Both the position numbers and the translations under genes were made by a program. This document shows positions 23,301-36,139 of a DNA stretch of 64,000 bases, one piece after another. Origin of the DNA: Porites lutea (taxonomy: Eukaryota; Cnidaria; Anthozoa; Scleractinia; Poritidae); contig NC_133210.1 of the NCBI RefSeq assembly GCF_958299795.1, positions 2,777,485-2,841,484 on the forward strand, written 5' to 3'. The notes beneath the pieces are model-generated. The model did no database searches. It was not told the origin of the DNA and saw nothing but the letters and a program-made list of their open reading frames with translations. Each line of letters begins with the position of its first letter. The stretch's first letter is position 1.

Positions 23301-26300
23301 TGCATTTGACTGGAATGACTTGCCCGTTGGCAGGGAATTTGATTGCAAATGTTTGAAAAAAGTCAAATCTCCACCCTACGCTCTGCCTCCCTCCCCGCCG
23401 GCATTACATTGATAGGTGCATTATACCTGCTGAAGCTTGTGGATTGCAGGACGACGTGATTGTTCTTTGCTTGGCGTCGTCGACGACACCACGACGACGA
23501 AATTTACTGGTCGCGCTTGCGCAGTACACTGTAACTCTCTTCTGGTCGTAAAAGAAGCTTTGATGGAAAAGTGGAATCTCATACAAAACCATCCGCTACT
23601 TTGCTAATTTTTTAAAGAACCACCCCTTAATTATTTCCTGAAAGAAAGGAAAACCATGGCAAAGAACATGCTTGTTAGAGCCAAAACATTAAAGGTCTTT
23701 CACGCCGGTATAGATGTGCAACCTGTCACCCCTTGCAGTTTTTCACCAAAAATAATTTACGTATCCAAAAGGTTAGACTGGGCGTTTCCCTCTGTGTCCA
23801 ATTAACCTCTCTTCATTACTTTTTATAGTGCCCTGTGATCAACAGGGAAACCAAGTTCGCATTTGCAATAAACGCTTTGGTGAAATACACTATCATGTTG
23901 CATAATGAAGTTTAAGTTCAATCAAATGATGCATTTTTACAAGTTTTACATGTTTTATAGGGATCAAAGTCTTGAAACTGATTGAAACACATAACAAATA
24001 TTAATAATTAACATGCATTTTTACTTATTAACTGAGATTAACCGACAACCGACAAAGATCGAAATTTTTCACCGACTACCGACAAAGTAACTAAATTTTA
24101 ACCGACAACCGACAAGTGGACCCCCCCATTCAGACCCTCTTATTCTGGCGGTCCGGATGGCATCGTCTTGCATTGCCTGCTGTATTTCCACATCATAAGC
24201 ATCCCATTTAACTGCAGTGATACAGCTTTAGGAGTTGCAGAAACTATAAATAGGCGTGAAAGTTAAAAAATTTGTGCTTCGCCATGTTTGATTTCTTTCT
24301 CGTATTTGGCAACAGAACTCGTCCCCACGATCACTGGCCTTTTCTCCGCCTTTTCTCATCTCGGAAACCGAGCTCATATTTCTCATATAAACCATTCATC
24401 GCGGTCACTCAGCCAGGCCGACCGGGCTCATCTCAGGCCCGACGTAAGGCATGACTACCTAATTAAATATACATAGTTTGTAAAAAAAAATGCTGTTTAA
24501 ATCAGTTTGCTTCTATCAGTTATACTGAAAAGTGAACTACATAATGTGGCTTAATGAAAAAAAACACGTAAAACGTGATTTCAAATAACATGTGACATTG
24601 CTTCAATGACGTCACAAAACACGTTTTCCTGAAAGGGGAAGGGTTGTAAATCTTTTAAATCTTGGGAATTTTCACCACCCAAATGTTACATAAACAGTGT
24701 AAATCGTAAATACGCCTTGTATGATTGGAAAAGTTATTTATCCTATCTGTAGCTACTTAACTAATTAACGAGTCACGCGACCCTTTTCCCTGTATTAACC
24801 GATTCCTATATTACGTAAACACGCATTCAAGGCGAATTATATATTCAGAACCTTGTTAATAGTCTCTGAAATGTACCTAAAAGAACTTGTTGCTCTTTCA
24901 TTTTCTTTTAATTCCCTATTTTAGAGTAAATATTTTGACCGTTAATTCTCAATAGTTTATAAGTCACGTGACGAAAATTTGTGAGTCTAAAATGTCTCAC
25001 ATAATTGCTAAGGCCATGAAACTGCATTATTTTGTGGTCCAATTTTCAGGATCATTGATAGAAGCAAACCGTTCTAATATGCATATTTAATTAGATAGGC
25101 ACGAATGATATGAAGAGGCCCTAAGTTTTTGTTTCGTGCAAACCTTGTTTGACGCAAACCTGATGACATAAACCTTTTATTGTTGCCCAAAATCGTATCT
25201 ATTTATATTTGCGTTTTTTGACTTCCGCAAAACAAAAACAAATCGCGTGATATTTTAATGACGTCGCAAAACTTTTGTTTTGGTTTTTGTGCAGTTAGGA
25301 TTTTCCTTTTGCAAATTTTCTTTTTCCTTTAGCTTTCGACAATAAAGATGTGTTATTTTTGTATTAAATAGCAATGGCGACTCGAGAATAACAGGCTTAA
25401 ATTAAGACTTATTTTACAAGGTACAAATTGATCCATATTCAAAATGTCATATCTCAGCTCATATTTGAGATATTGGAAAACTTTTTTCAGCTTTTAGCTC
25501 CCCCTAAATAGCTCTTTTGAAACTGATATTAAAATAGGAAGGGATTTTAAAGCTTAAAATTTACGTATGAATGGCTTCAGCAATTTTGCGTCATTTTTGA
25601 CATTTTGATGACAAAATATAGGCCAATTTGATTGGCTCAATATTTTGTACATTCAGACCAAGATGGTCAAGGAAAGAGTCAAAGCAAACAAAGTTTTCCC
25701 AATTATCCAAAATTTAGGCCACTTTATGGTCAATTTCGGGGGTGGTTCGGTCCTGGCGTGATAAGGAAGAGCTGAGTAAGAACTGACTCGAAGTTCCATA
25801 GCAATTTCTAACCCGGCTAAAATCACATAATCGCAGGTTAAAATAGTTTTATTTCTCTGCTACTGCGCACGCCTGTTACCCTAGCCTGCGCCACATACGA
25901 AACTAAACTCTGGTTAACAGCGCCGAAATCCTTATTCTGGGCCCCACCTGTGTAACCTGTGTACCAGGATCTTAGTACGTACCACGTGCTATTATTGGTC
26001 TGTTAAAAGTCCATCGAAACATCCTTTAAACTTCATTGCCTCAAAGGTTAGAGGCCTCTTTGTGCTGTAGGGAGGCTAAGGAGAAAGAAAAAGAAAGCGT
26101 GCGGGGCATACCCAGAAGAGGCTTGATTGAGGAGGAGGGAGGACGAAATCCGGCGGAGGGCTCTCATATGAAAGGGGCGGGAATGCTCTTCGAAAATTTG
26201 GAATGAAACCCTTAAAGGAGACTAATCTGCGGATGGCCCAACCTTTTTTGACCTCTAAAAGAAGTTTGATTACATGAATCGAGTAAATGAAACGAAAAGA

Positions 26301-29300
26301 AAATATATAATTTTTTTATATTTCTTCGCGTGAAACCATAAAAGAGACCTTTACGGCTAAATATAATGGCGCCTTTTCCCACAAATGTACCCCCCAAAGC
26401 GAGAGGACGAGTATCCCCGCCCCTTTCATATCGGAAAGAAAGAAAATGGGCCGAAATGTGAACTGACATCCGGAGAAGAAATACATGTGGATCCTCTGGG
26501 GAAATTAAAAAAATATAGAAAAAAGAAAAGTGGCATAAGCTGTATGATGTCTATTTACCTCTCATGAGACTGCGCACGAGTATGAATTCTCGGAACGACA
26601 TCTTCGGTCAGCGCATGCCAGCGGTTGTTGTTGTTTATTACATGCCATACTTGTTTTATCACTTGGAACTCCTCACTGCCGATGAGCTTTAGGAAAGAGC
26701 TGAGTAAAAACTGACTCGAATACTCGAAGTTGCTCTAGTCTACGATTATGCCCTCCCTAAAAGTCACCTATCTTATTTCCACCCTCTGTCACGCAATGCC
26801 GGTTAAACTATTACACTGCGCACATCTGGACATGAAAAGGAGGCTCCAAAGCTGGACTAAGGGTCTCATGCTATTGGTGGTAAAGCGCTTCAGCCACGTC
26901 ATTCAACTGAAATTGCGCATTAGCCACACGCCAATCAATGCGCAACTTCCGGTCGGAAAATTGTTCAATGTACTTCCTCAACATCTCTTCAATGATACAT
27001 CGCAATACGTAACCAACATTTCCTTTTCTTTCTGTTTCAGAAGTACCTGCATTCCTTTTGTACATTGTTGGTACTGCTATTAAAAAACTAACATTAGATA
27101 ATAATGCCGAGAGCACACTTGTGCAGCTGAATGGTCCCCCGTCGCCATTATTCTTAGACTTTCATTACAAAGAAAACCGTTTGTATTGGGCGGATATAAA
27201 TTCCATTCATAGTTCCTTCCTGAATAATGGAACTGGTAAGTGCAGCATGCAGTTTTTTTAAAAAATTATTCGCCATAACTGGGTCTTTACCTTTTTCTTG
27301 CTGAGGTATTAAAATGGAAGAAAATTCCTTTTCTTGAGGGTGAATGTGGGAAGAAAAAACGGGGGGAGAATTGTGTTGTCTTGCTGCTTTTGATTAATTT
27401 GTTTGAAGTGTTGGAAAAAGACCTCATACATAGGGAAATATCTATTAACCCACCCCCAACTTGGTACAAGAGGTGAGGTTAGATGTCTACATTAGTTAGA
27501 AAATCTCGATGATGAATACTTTCGCGATCTCGTTTGCCTCATATTTTCCCTCGCAAGCCTACACTTTATTAACGTTGTTGACCCTTTGGCTGTTATAGGT
27601 ATTCAAACCCTTCACAGAAATCAGCCTGCCATTAAAGGATTAGCAGTGGACTGGGTTGGCAATAACATATATTGGCTCGTTCAGGATCGTATAATGGTTT
27701 CCAGAACAGATGGACGCTATCTTAAGACCCTGAGAGTAGATTCTACCATGAATAGAAATCTTATGCTTGATCCTGAGAGAGGGTAGGAGTACATACTTTC
27801 AAGTTATTACTTAATTTTCGAAATATTAAAACTGTTCCAACGATGCTATGAAAACACTTTTACACCAGCAATGAAAGCTGGAGACTTTTGAATCTCATTC
27901 CCAGGGGGGGACTCCGCAAGTGAAAGGGGTGGGGATGCTCGTCGGAAATTTTGAATTAAACCCCTAAAGGAGACCGATCTGGGCGTGGCGCAAGCTTTTT
28001 TTGACCCCTATAAGAGACCATGTTAAAACACAGACAATATATTTTTTTATATTTTGTTTCGCGTGCAACCCTAAACGAGACCTTTAAAGCTAAATATGAC
28101 GGCGTTTTGCCCAGGACACCCTAAGTGAGACCAAAATCCGAAATTTACACCCCTAAGCGAGGCGACGAGCCTTTCCACCCCTTTCATATGCGGAGTACCC
28201 CCCCCCCGGGATTTCATTAAACAGGTTAAATTTCAAAGTGAAAAGGTATCAGATACGAGATAAATAAAGAGCATGTCAAAAATGTGAGAAGCGCAGCTTC
28301 GGCAGTGTTAAAAGTAGTTGTAGACAAAGTGGCAGTGGCAGTGCTACCAGGCAATGGCCATGGGAGTTGAAGTGGAAATGGAACCGTAAGTGGCGGTTGC
28401 AGTAGCAGCTGTAGTGTTAGTGGTGGTGGTGGTGGCGGTGGCGGTGGCAGTGCTAGTGGCAGTGGCAATTTCAGTGGCTGTGACAATGGCAGTGGCGGTG
28501 TCTGTGGTAGTGAAGGGGGAAAGCAGCAATTAAAGCAACAGGGGAAGTGGCAGTGGCGGCGGCAGTAGCAGTGGTAGTAGTAGAGTTGGTAGTTCCTATA
28601 GAATATAATAAAAACAGTGGCGAGTACACCATGAAGCTATCTTGGCTATTTTTTTTTTCAGGTTCATGTATTGGTTTTCTTCCACGGATACCGAACACAG
28701 GATAATGAGAGTTCCCATGTATGGAGAAAGCGAGGTCAATATCCTACGAAATTTACCCGTTGACACACACTTTGCCATTGATTATTACGACCGGAAAATT
28801 TACTGGACACAAGAAGGAGATTTTTTTTCAGAGATAAGATCTTACAAGTTGGATACAGATGACATACCCGATGATGAGGTAATTAGATCAATATATATCA
28901 AGATAATTTGTTGTTTAAACGTTGAGAAAGACATGTACGTTAGTAAGAATGACCGCATCACCAACGGATACAATTACCCCCCCCCCCCCCCCTCCACTCC
29001 CCCGGCCCGCGGTATGAGGCACTCAAAGCAGTTTTAATACAGGAAGCTCCTCCCCGAGGTCCAACCCCTTAACCTTTTATATACCATACACCAGAAAAAG
29101 TACCATTTTCGAATTCCTTCTATTGACAGAAGGTACCCAATTACTAAGCATATGAGCAATGTTAGGTCCTTAGGTTGATAAAGAAACAGCTTTAAACTCC
29201 ATGACTCAACGATGCTTACGATGGAAATTTACCTACCTTAAATAAGGTTCGTCATGCATGTACCAATCAACGGCAATTAACCAAGGTGCAACTATAGCTA

Positions 29301-32300
29301 ATAGTCCTGCACAGCAGATCTAAACCAGCGACCAGAAGCAGCACTACGTACGGGATAGAAATGCCGCGATTATTCTGAAACGAACGATTAACGAGCCTAT
29401 CATACACAACAACCGCGGCAAGTAATATCTTATGCATTATATTGACGATTGGCGATGGTCTCACCCCCTGGTACGTGCGCCAGAGAGTGAAAGCTTTCCA
29501 GACAGACCTAGCGCTGCATGGCGGTAGCCACTTGTATCATGTGTTCCGTGTAATTTTCGTCTTACGTTTCGTGTTTCAAGTTTCAAGCCCAACAATGTGG
29601 CCTACATCACAGCTAATAGGCTTAACTTTACTGTGATGGAATAGGATTCTGTGTATCTCATTGCATTTATGGCGGCTATTGTGCCTCAAATGGATCTCAG
29701 TTAGTGTTGGAACCGATCCGCCATGTTGTTTCAGGACGGAGTCGTGTTTCGTATTCTCCCCATCAATTGAAGGCAGTTAGAACTTCTAGGCCTCGGACAC
29801 GACTCCCTACTGAGGTATGGGAGCGTACAATCTCTCTGGGAATACGGAAGCCGAACAGCGTGCTAGCCACAGGAGGAAATGTAGAAATCGATCTGAGGCG
29901 GATTCAATCAACCGTGGTCCTTGGAATTAAGAATTCCAACCAGAGCAAAGGGCAGAACAAGGACAGCAAGATGTAAGATCACCTGCGTCTATCCCTTCCG
30001 TCATTTATGCGAACATTCGCTCAGTCACTAGTGAGATCGACGAGTTGCAGGCAGTTGTTTCTATCAATAATCCATATATCGTCTGCCTAACTGAAACCTG
30101 GCTGAATTCTAACATACCGAACTCTGCCAGCGATCTTACTGATTTCATTTGTTATCGGAATGATCGACAGTCTGCTATGGGCGTTGGGGTCTGCGTGTAC
30201 GACAGGACTATGCATCCTTGTAACAGGCTATAGGATTTTGAAGACATAGAAATTGAATCAATTTGGCTCAAGATTTGGCCGAATCGTCTTCCGAGAGGCA
30301 CTTCATCGCTATTGGTTGCTGCTGTATACCAAACTCCAAGCAGTGTTCCTGAGCAGAATTTTATGCTTATAGCTCATCTACAGAAGAACGTTGAGAACTA
30401 CCTAGCCAGCTACCCTGAGGGAATGGTGATTATAACTGGTGATTTTAACCCAGCATCTGCTCGAATTAAATCATCGGACGTTACTATGGCAACAGGATTG
30501 CGGCAGATTGTAACGGTGCCTACTCGGAATAATTCTATTTTGGACTGGTGCTTTACCAACAAGCCTAAACCGCTATTAAAACCAGTACAGTTACCCAAGA
30601 TTGGAAGTGGTGATCACAACGCTCTTCTGATTAACCCAGTAAATGGTAATCAATCCTCAAATGTGAGGGCTAAATCTAAAATATTGCGTGACACCAGGGT
30701 CAGTCGTTTACGGGACTATGGGGCATGGATAACAACTTATGACTGGTCAGCAATTTTAAACATCTCGGAGGTGCAGGCGAAGTTTGACTTACTACGCAGT
30801 TGTCTGATGAAGGCTGTTGACATATTTTTTCCATCCAGGAAAGTTAAAAGCTCGGCAACCGACAAACCATGGATCACCTCAAGTTTGAAACTCCTGATTG
30901 CACAGCGCCAAAAAGCCCTCGCTAAATGGGGAAAGACTTCTGGCATTTACAAGCAACTTCGGAATAGAGTCCAGGAAGCGTTTTTTAAATGTAAGAAACG
31001 TTTTTTATGAGAACAAAGTATCTGGTCTGCAGGACTCGAATATCTCTCGGTGGTGGAGGGACATTAAAGAGTTGGGTGGCCTTTCGTGCTCTGGTGATTG
31101 GTCATCACAGCTGATTGGCAGCGAAATTCCTGATGAAGCTACACTAGCACTAGAGTTTAACGAATTTCTTGGCAGTCTGACGGCTCACTTTCGTCCCTTA
31201 GAGCCTCTCTCACCGGTATTTGGACCAGTGCCTGCGCACCTGTATGTCTCCGAGCGTACACTGTATAAGGCCCTACGTGCCTTGAAGGTAAAAAAATCCC
31301 CAGGCCCCGAGTTGATCCCGAATATTGTTTGGAAAGAGTTTGCCTTTGAACTTTCTCCTGTTCTTGCCGACATATACAACTCCTCGCTTGAACAGGGTTA
31401 TGTTCCAGCACAACTGAAGCAAAAAATAGTGGTTCCCGTCCCGAAGTGCCGCTCTCCAATGTCTGTACTGTTGAAAGTGACTTAAGACCAGTGTCGTTAA
31501 CTTCACCTGTGGCCAAAATACTGGAAGCTTTCTCAGCTAAGTCCCTACTCATGTGTGTTTGGGCAAGTTGGACAGTAAGCAGTTTCCTCTCCCAGGAAGA
31601 TCCACCACGCAGGCCTTGGTTTATTTACTTCGCACAATTTTGAAGTCGGTTGATGGTGGTGAGATGTATCTAAGAATGTTTTTTTCTGACTTCTCCAAAG
31701 GATTCGATCTCGTTAACCATAATGTGCTGCTGCGTGAACTGGATAACCTAGATGTGGACCCACATTTAGTGAGGTGGATTGCTGCCTTTCTCACGAACAG
31801 AAACCGGAGGGTGAGGGTGGGGGAGGCTCTGTCCCCACCCATATGGCTGAATGGCGGAATTCCTCAAGGAACTAAAGTGGCTCCTCTTCTGTTTTGTATT
31901 CTTTTGAACAGAATGGTCTCTAACTGTACAAATAGAGTTAAATATGTAGATGACGCCACAGTCATGGAATTTTTTCCCAGGCTCTCTCTTTCATATTTGA
32001 ATTTTACTGTTTGGGATATTTACTCGTTTGCTCACTCTAGGGGAATGGTTCTTAACGGTAAAAAATGCAAGGAAATGTGCATTAGTTTTTTGCAGTATTG
32101 CCCGTTTCCGCCAGCCCCTCTACTGGTTGGTAGATCTCTGATAGAAAAGGTTTCTTGTTACAAGCTGTTAGGGGTTCACTTGTCGAAAACCTTAACATGG
32201 AACGAGCATGTCACCCATATTGTAAAGAAAGAGAGTAAGCGGTTATATGCAATACGCGCCCTTAAGAAGTGCGGACTAACTGATAGGCCGCTTATTCTTG

Positions 32301-35300
32301 TCTATTGTAGTATCATCAGGTCTGCACCGACAAACATGACATTGTCAAGCAGTTCAATGAGTACTTTATAAATATTGGTCCAAATTTGGGATCTACAATT
32401 CACTCAACTATAAAACCTGATGCTTTACTCCCTCAACTCATAGTTTGCCGTAACCAAGACTTGGGAAGAGATCCCTACTGAGATAAAAACACTTAGCTAC
32501 CATAAGTTCAAAAAAGCATATAAGGGAATTCTAGTTAACTCTAGGTAACAATTGTAATATGACTGTCTCACATAACCTGACTGCTGGTAGAATGGTCCAT
32601 AGTTGCCATGGCACCAAGCGCACGTTTATTATGTATTTCCAATCATAATACAGCGGTGATTAGCTCGAAAGCTAAGCTCCTCTGACCACCGCACACTTCT
32701 ACCCAGGCGCAGTGGTGAGAGCACTCGCCTCTCACCAATGTGGCCCGGGTTTGAATCCTGGCGTCGACGCCATATGTGGGTTGAGTTTGTTGTTGGTTCT
32801 CTCCCTTGCTCCGAGAGGTTTTTCTCCGGGTACTCCGGTTTTCCCCTCTCCTTAAAAACTAACACTTTCAAATTCCAATTCGATCTGGAACGCGCGGACA
32901 CGTTTCAACGAGTTCTTATGAACTCCTTAGTGATCCGTGGGTAAACAAAATACAATTACAATTACATTACCATTAATTTTCTTTCTTTTCCTTCTTCTTC
33001 TACTTTATTCGTGTATTCCTACCTTACTATATATCATGTAAATATTTCATAAAGTGTGAATAATAAAATTGAATTGAATTGAATTGTTTTAGAGTATGCG
33101 AGTCCTGTACAGCCTCCGAAATGATCCCGACTCCGAAATGATCCCCAACCCTGACATGATCCCCAAATCGACCCCGAAATGATACCGACCCCTAAATGAT
33201 CCCCATTCCTCTTCACGTCGAGCCCGAAATGATCCCCATTTAATTTTAGGAATGGAATGATATCCTAGAACTATGGATCGTGCAAAATGCACAACATTAT
33301 AACTTAATAAGCTTCACTAATAATCTTCACTTGCCCACATGACATTAATTTGGGATTACACTTTGAACTGGATTAAACGCCAGAAAATATTATTATTATA
33401 AAAAAAAAAAACAAAAAGTCTTGTATATTTTTAGGAACACCATGCACTGCAACTGATAATATCAAGAAACATTACACTTTTTTTAAATTATTACTTAGGT
33501 GATTATAGCCTCGGTTATAGAGATATTAAATTCTAAAAATGATGTTAAAACTGCCTGCCTTGGATATTGAATTTTAAAAATGGTGTTTTAACACCCACTT
33601 TTTAAAATCTTAAAATGATGTCGAGGATGCAAAAGTATACATAAAGGCGATTAGATGACAAAAGCGCTAAAAAGTCACATAACCTGTAGCGAAATGTTTA
33701 ATTAAGGTAAAAAAAGAACACTGCAAATACCGTGTGCGATCAATCTTGCTCAACGTGGGATCCAAAAAGATCGTGATCAATCAAAATAAGTCAAATTGAA
33801 AACGTTACAGTCAAGAAGACTTTACCAGGTTTCAGTCTGAGTCTTGGGTTTGGTTTTTTGTAAGTGCGTCAGTGCGAAGAATGTCGGAAGCTCGTTGTAT
33901 TTGGATCTTAAGAAAGGTTTTGTCGTAGCCGCGATTACACTTTTCATTCTACAGGTGAGACCCACCACATCAAATCTCATATCACTTGTGAAACTTTTAA
34001 TGTTATCTATTTGATTCAATGTCGCCTGTGTAATCTACAATATATTGGAGAAACTAAACGTCGCCTCAAAGACCGTTTTATGCACCTATCAATGTAAACC
34101 CCGTGGGGGGGGGGGGGGGGAGTGCGGGCAAGGGGTGGGGATTTGACAAATTTTAAAAATTTTCGATCAAATTCCCCAGGGTGGGAAACGAAAGGTCAAT
34201 CAAAAGTGTCAAAAAAGCCCCCACCCCAGGGGAAAAAATTTACACAAACAATGCTATAATACTATATAAAACGAATAAAAGAACATTTCAAACACGTTAT
34301 TACTACTTTTATTTACGGTTAACGGAAGCTCCATTAAATTACTCGCTGTAATTAAGTATTTTCTCTCTCCACTAGCATCTCTTATCTTGAACAACAAAAT
34401 CACTCCAGGAAGATTGACCGTGCTATATAATATTAATAAAACGTAAAATGCTTTATAACATATGCTCAACATGTCGGAACAGGTCGGAGCAGTGACCCAT
34501 AAAAAATCCTCTGACTTTCATGGTGGAATTCGATTTCAATCGAGTTTTACAATCAGATGGGAACTTGAAGATAAAAACTTCCTCAAAATAGACATTATCT
34601 GTTTAGATGACAGTTTAAAGTATCGGATTATGGCGATTAAAACAAATGAAAACTTCATACCTTTCTCCAACAACGTGACTTTCAGGAAGTCTCGAGGGAC
34701 GGACTTGGTAACTGCTTCTGAATTGATACCACGCTTCTGTCGGTCAAAGTCAAATGTCCCGACCCCGGGGTCGCTTCACACAATCAAAAGCCCGACAGCG
34801 GGGATAGTCCCAGGCATCAAATCCCCTCCCCTTGCCCGCACTCCCCCCCACGGGATTTACATTGATAGGTGCATTAATGAAAACAGACGACCTATACTCA
34901 ACCCTACTGGTAATTACATCCATACTGCAGTTTCAGAACACTTTCTAACCAGTAACCGACAATCATATGCTTTTGATTCCTATTGAAAAACTTTAAATGG
35001 GCGTGATTCTTTCAGGAAAGCACGTGAAGCCCACCTTATCCATAAAGCTAAGACAATTGAGCCTCTGCGCATCAATAAACGTGATGAACTGTAACTATAT
35101 ATAGAGTATATCTTTTATTTTTTTGTTATCTTGTCTTTTAAAGTAGCCACCATACCACGTCATATTATGTAATTTCCGATCATAATTTTACTTCATATAT
35201 ATTTCTGTGAATTCGTGATATCACAATGAACCTGATGAAGACTGGTATTGGCCAGTCGAAATATCGCAACTAAACTCTATTTCACTTTGTTTGACCAGTC

Positions 35301-36054
35301 GCTGCTAAATAAAGTCTTCTTGACTCAGACTCGTGAGAGCTGAGACGATTGGGGATTACGTTGAGGCGCGCGCGGGGTCTCGTGGGAAGGGAAGACGGAA
35401 AAATACTGTTTTTGACTTTAACGTTTTCAATTTGTAGCGAAATGTTAAACGCGATTTAAGAACGTAAAAGCTGCAACAGATTTGTAATAATTCCGTGACG
35501 GAATACAAGTTCCATTCCAAGAATTAATTGGGGATCATTTCGGGGTCGATTTGGGGATCATTTCGGGGTCGGGATCATTTTGGGGGCTGTACAGTCCCGC
35601 TTGGGCTGGCCTCACGCAATACTTAAGTGATCAAATTGAATCAATACAAAAAAGGACTCTAAAAATTGTTTTTCCTTCTCTGTGCTATGAGGACGCGCTC
35701 AAGAAATTAGGCTTAATTCTGCTGCGCCAGAGGAGGGAGGATGCGTGCATAACATCTCTCAAGCCAAGTTACTCTTCTTCCGACCTGCTACGAAGCTTAG
35801 TGCCGCGAGTTGCACACACAAGACCGTATGCCCTTAGAACAGGAGAAACTGTTTCTGTGCCTGCCTCCTCAAGAACTAACAGATTTGGAAATTTTGGCAC
35901 CATCAAATACCAGAATCACGTTTAAAATACCGAAATGTGATAAGTCTTAACAATAACAGTTATATCTACGTGTCATAATTCCGAAGTATTTGTATGTCTG
36001 ATTAATGACCCGCCTTGTAATTCAGTTTATGCTGCAAAAAGGTTGAATAAACGT

Positions 36055-36139
<85 letters not shown>

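Larger units (their letters stand above)
20750..24135. mobile_element. compound element bounded by GAATGGGG ends and ACCGACTACCGACA subrepeats
   Basis: The left part (20750-20880) begins GTGAATGGGGTTAACCGACT and contains at least four copies of a motif like TTACCGACTACCGACA. The right part (24040-24135) has three similar motifs in the same orientation and ends CCCCCCCATTCAGAC, inverting the left GAATGGGG. Between them lie a Penelope-like reverse transcriptase fragment and a PIF-like element, which look like later insertions. The superfamily is unknown. Confidence 0.45.
33106..35593. mobile_element. TIR DNA transposon with TGTACAGCC ends and 4-bp GTCC target duplication
   Basis: The left end TGTACAGCCTCCGAAATGAT and right end ATCATTTTGGGGGCTGTACA are inverted. 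GTCC flanks both sides (33102-33105, 35594-35597), and removing the element with one GTCC restores the LINE frame exactly. Inside each end are repeats of CCGAAATGATCCCC, 6 or more at the left and 3 at the right. TGT ends with a 4-bp duplication recall Ginger-type elements, but no transposase is seen, so the superfamily is an inference. Confidence 0.75.
29640..36139 (+). mobile_element. LINE (APE endonuclease + reverse transcriptase) split by nested insertions, in intron 5 of gene 3
   Basis: The visible LINE pieces are about 29640-32324, 33087-33105 and 35594-36054, followed by an (ATT)n tail to 36139. The endonuclease shows IVCLTETWLNS, VIITGDFN and IGSGDHNALL; the reverse transcriptase shows RSTTQALVYLLRTI, FFSDFSKGFDLVNH, GGIPQGTKVAPLLF and the catalytic VKYVDDA; the C-terminal part shows YLSDQIESIQKRTLKIVFPS. 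CR1/L2/jockey-like by motif. The copy is not intact: there is an in-frame stop in the endonuclease (30231) and frame changes near 30990 and 31480-31560. Where pieces were separated, the reading SVLEYASPAWAGL is recovered across the two insertion points, which fixes the insertion boundaries. The 5' limit is uncertain. Confidence 0.8.

Noticed and set aside
28226-28698. Long minus-strand open frames rich in Pro/Leu, Thr/Ala and Ser
   Set aside because: They are translations of the GTGGCA-type minisatellite, not coding sequence.
32700-32800. A tRNA gene at the GTGGTGAGAGCACTCGCC / GGGTTTGAATCCTGG boxes
   Set aside because: There is no acceptor stem, and the boxes belong to a SINE with a (GAATT)n tail.
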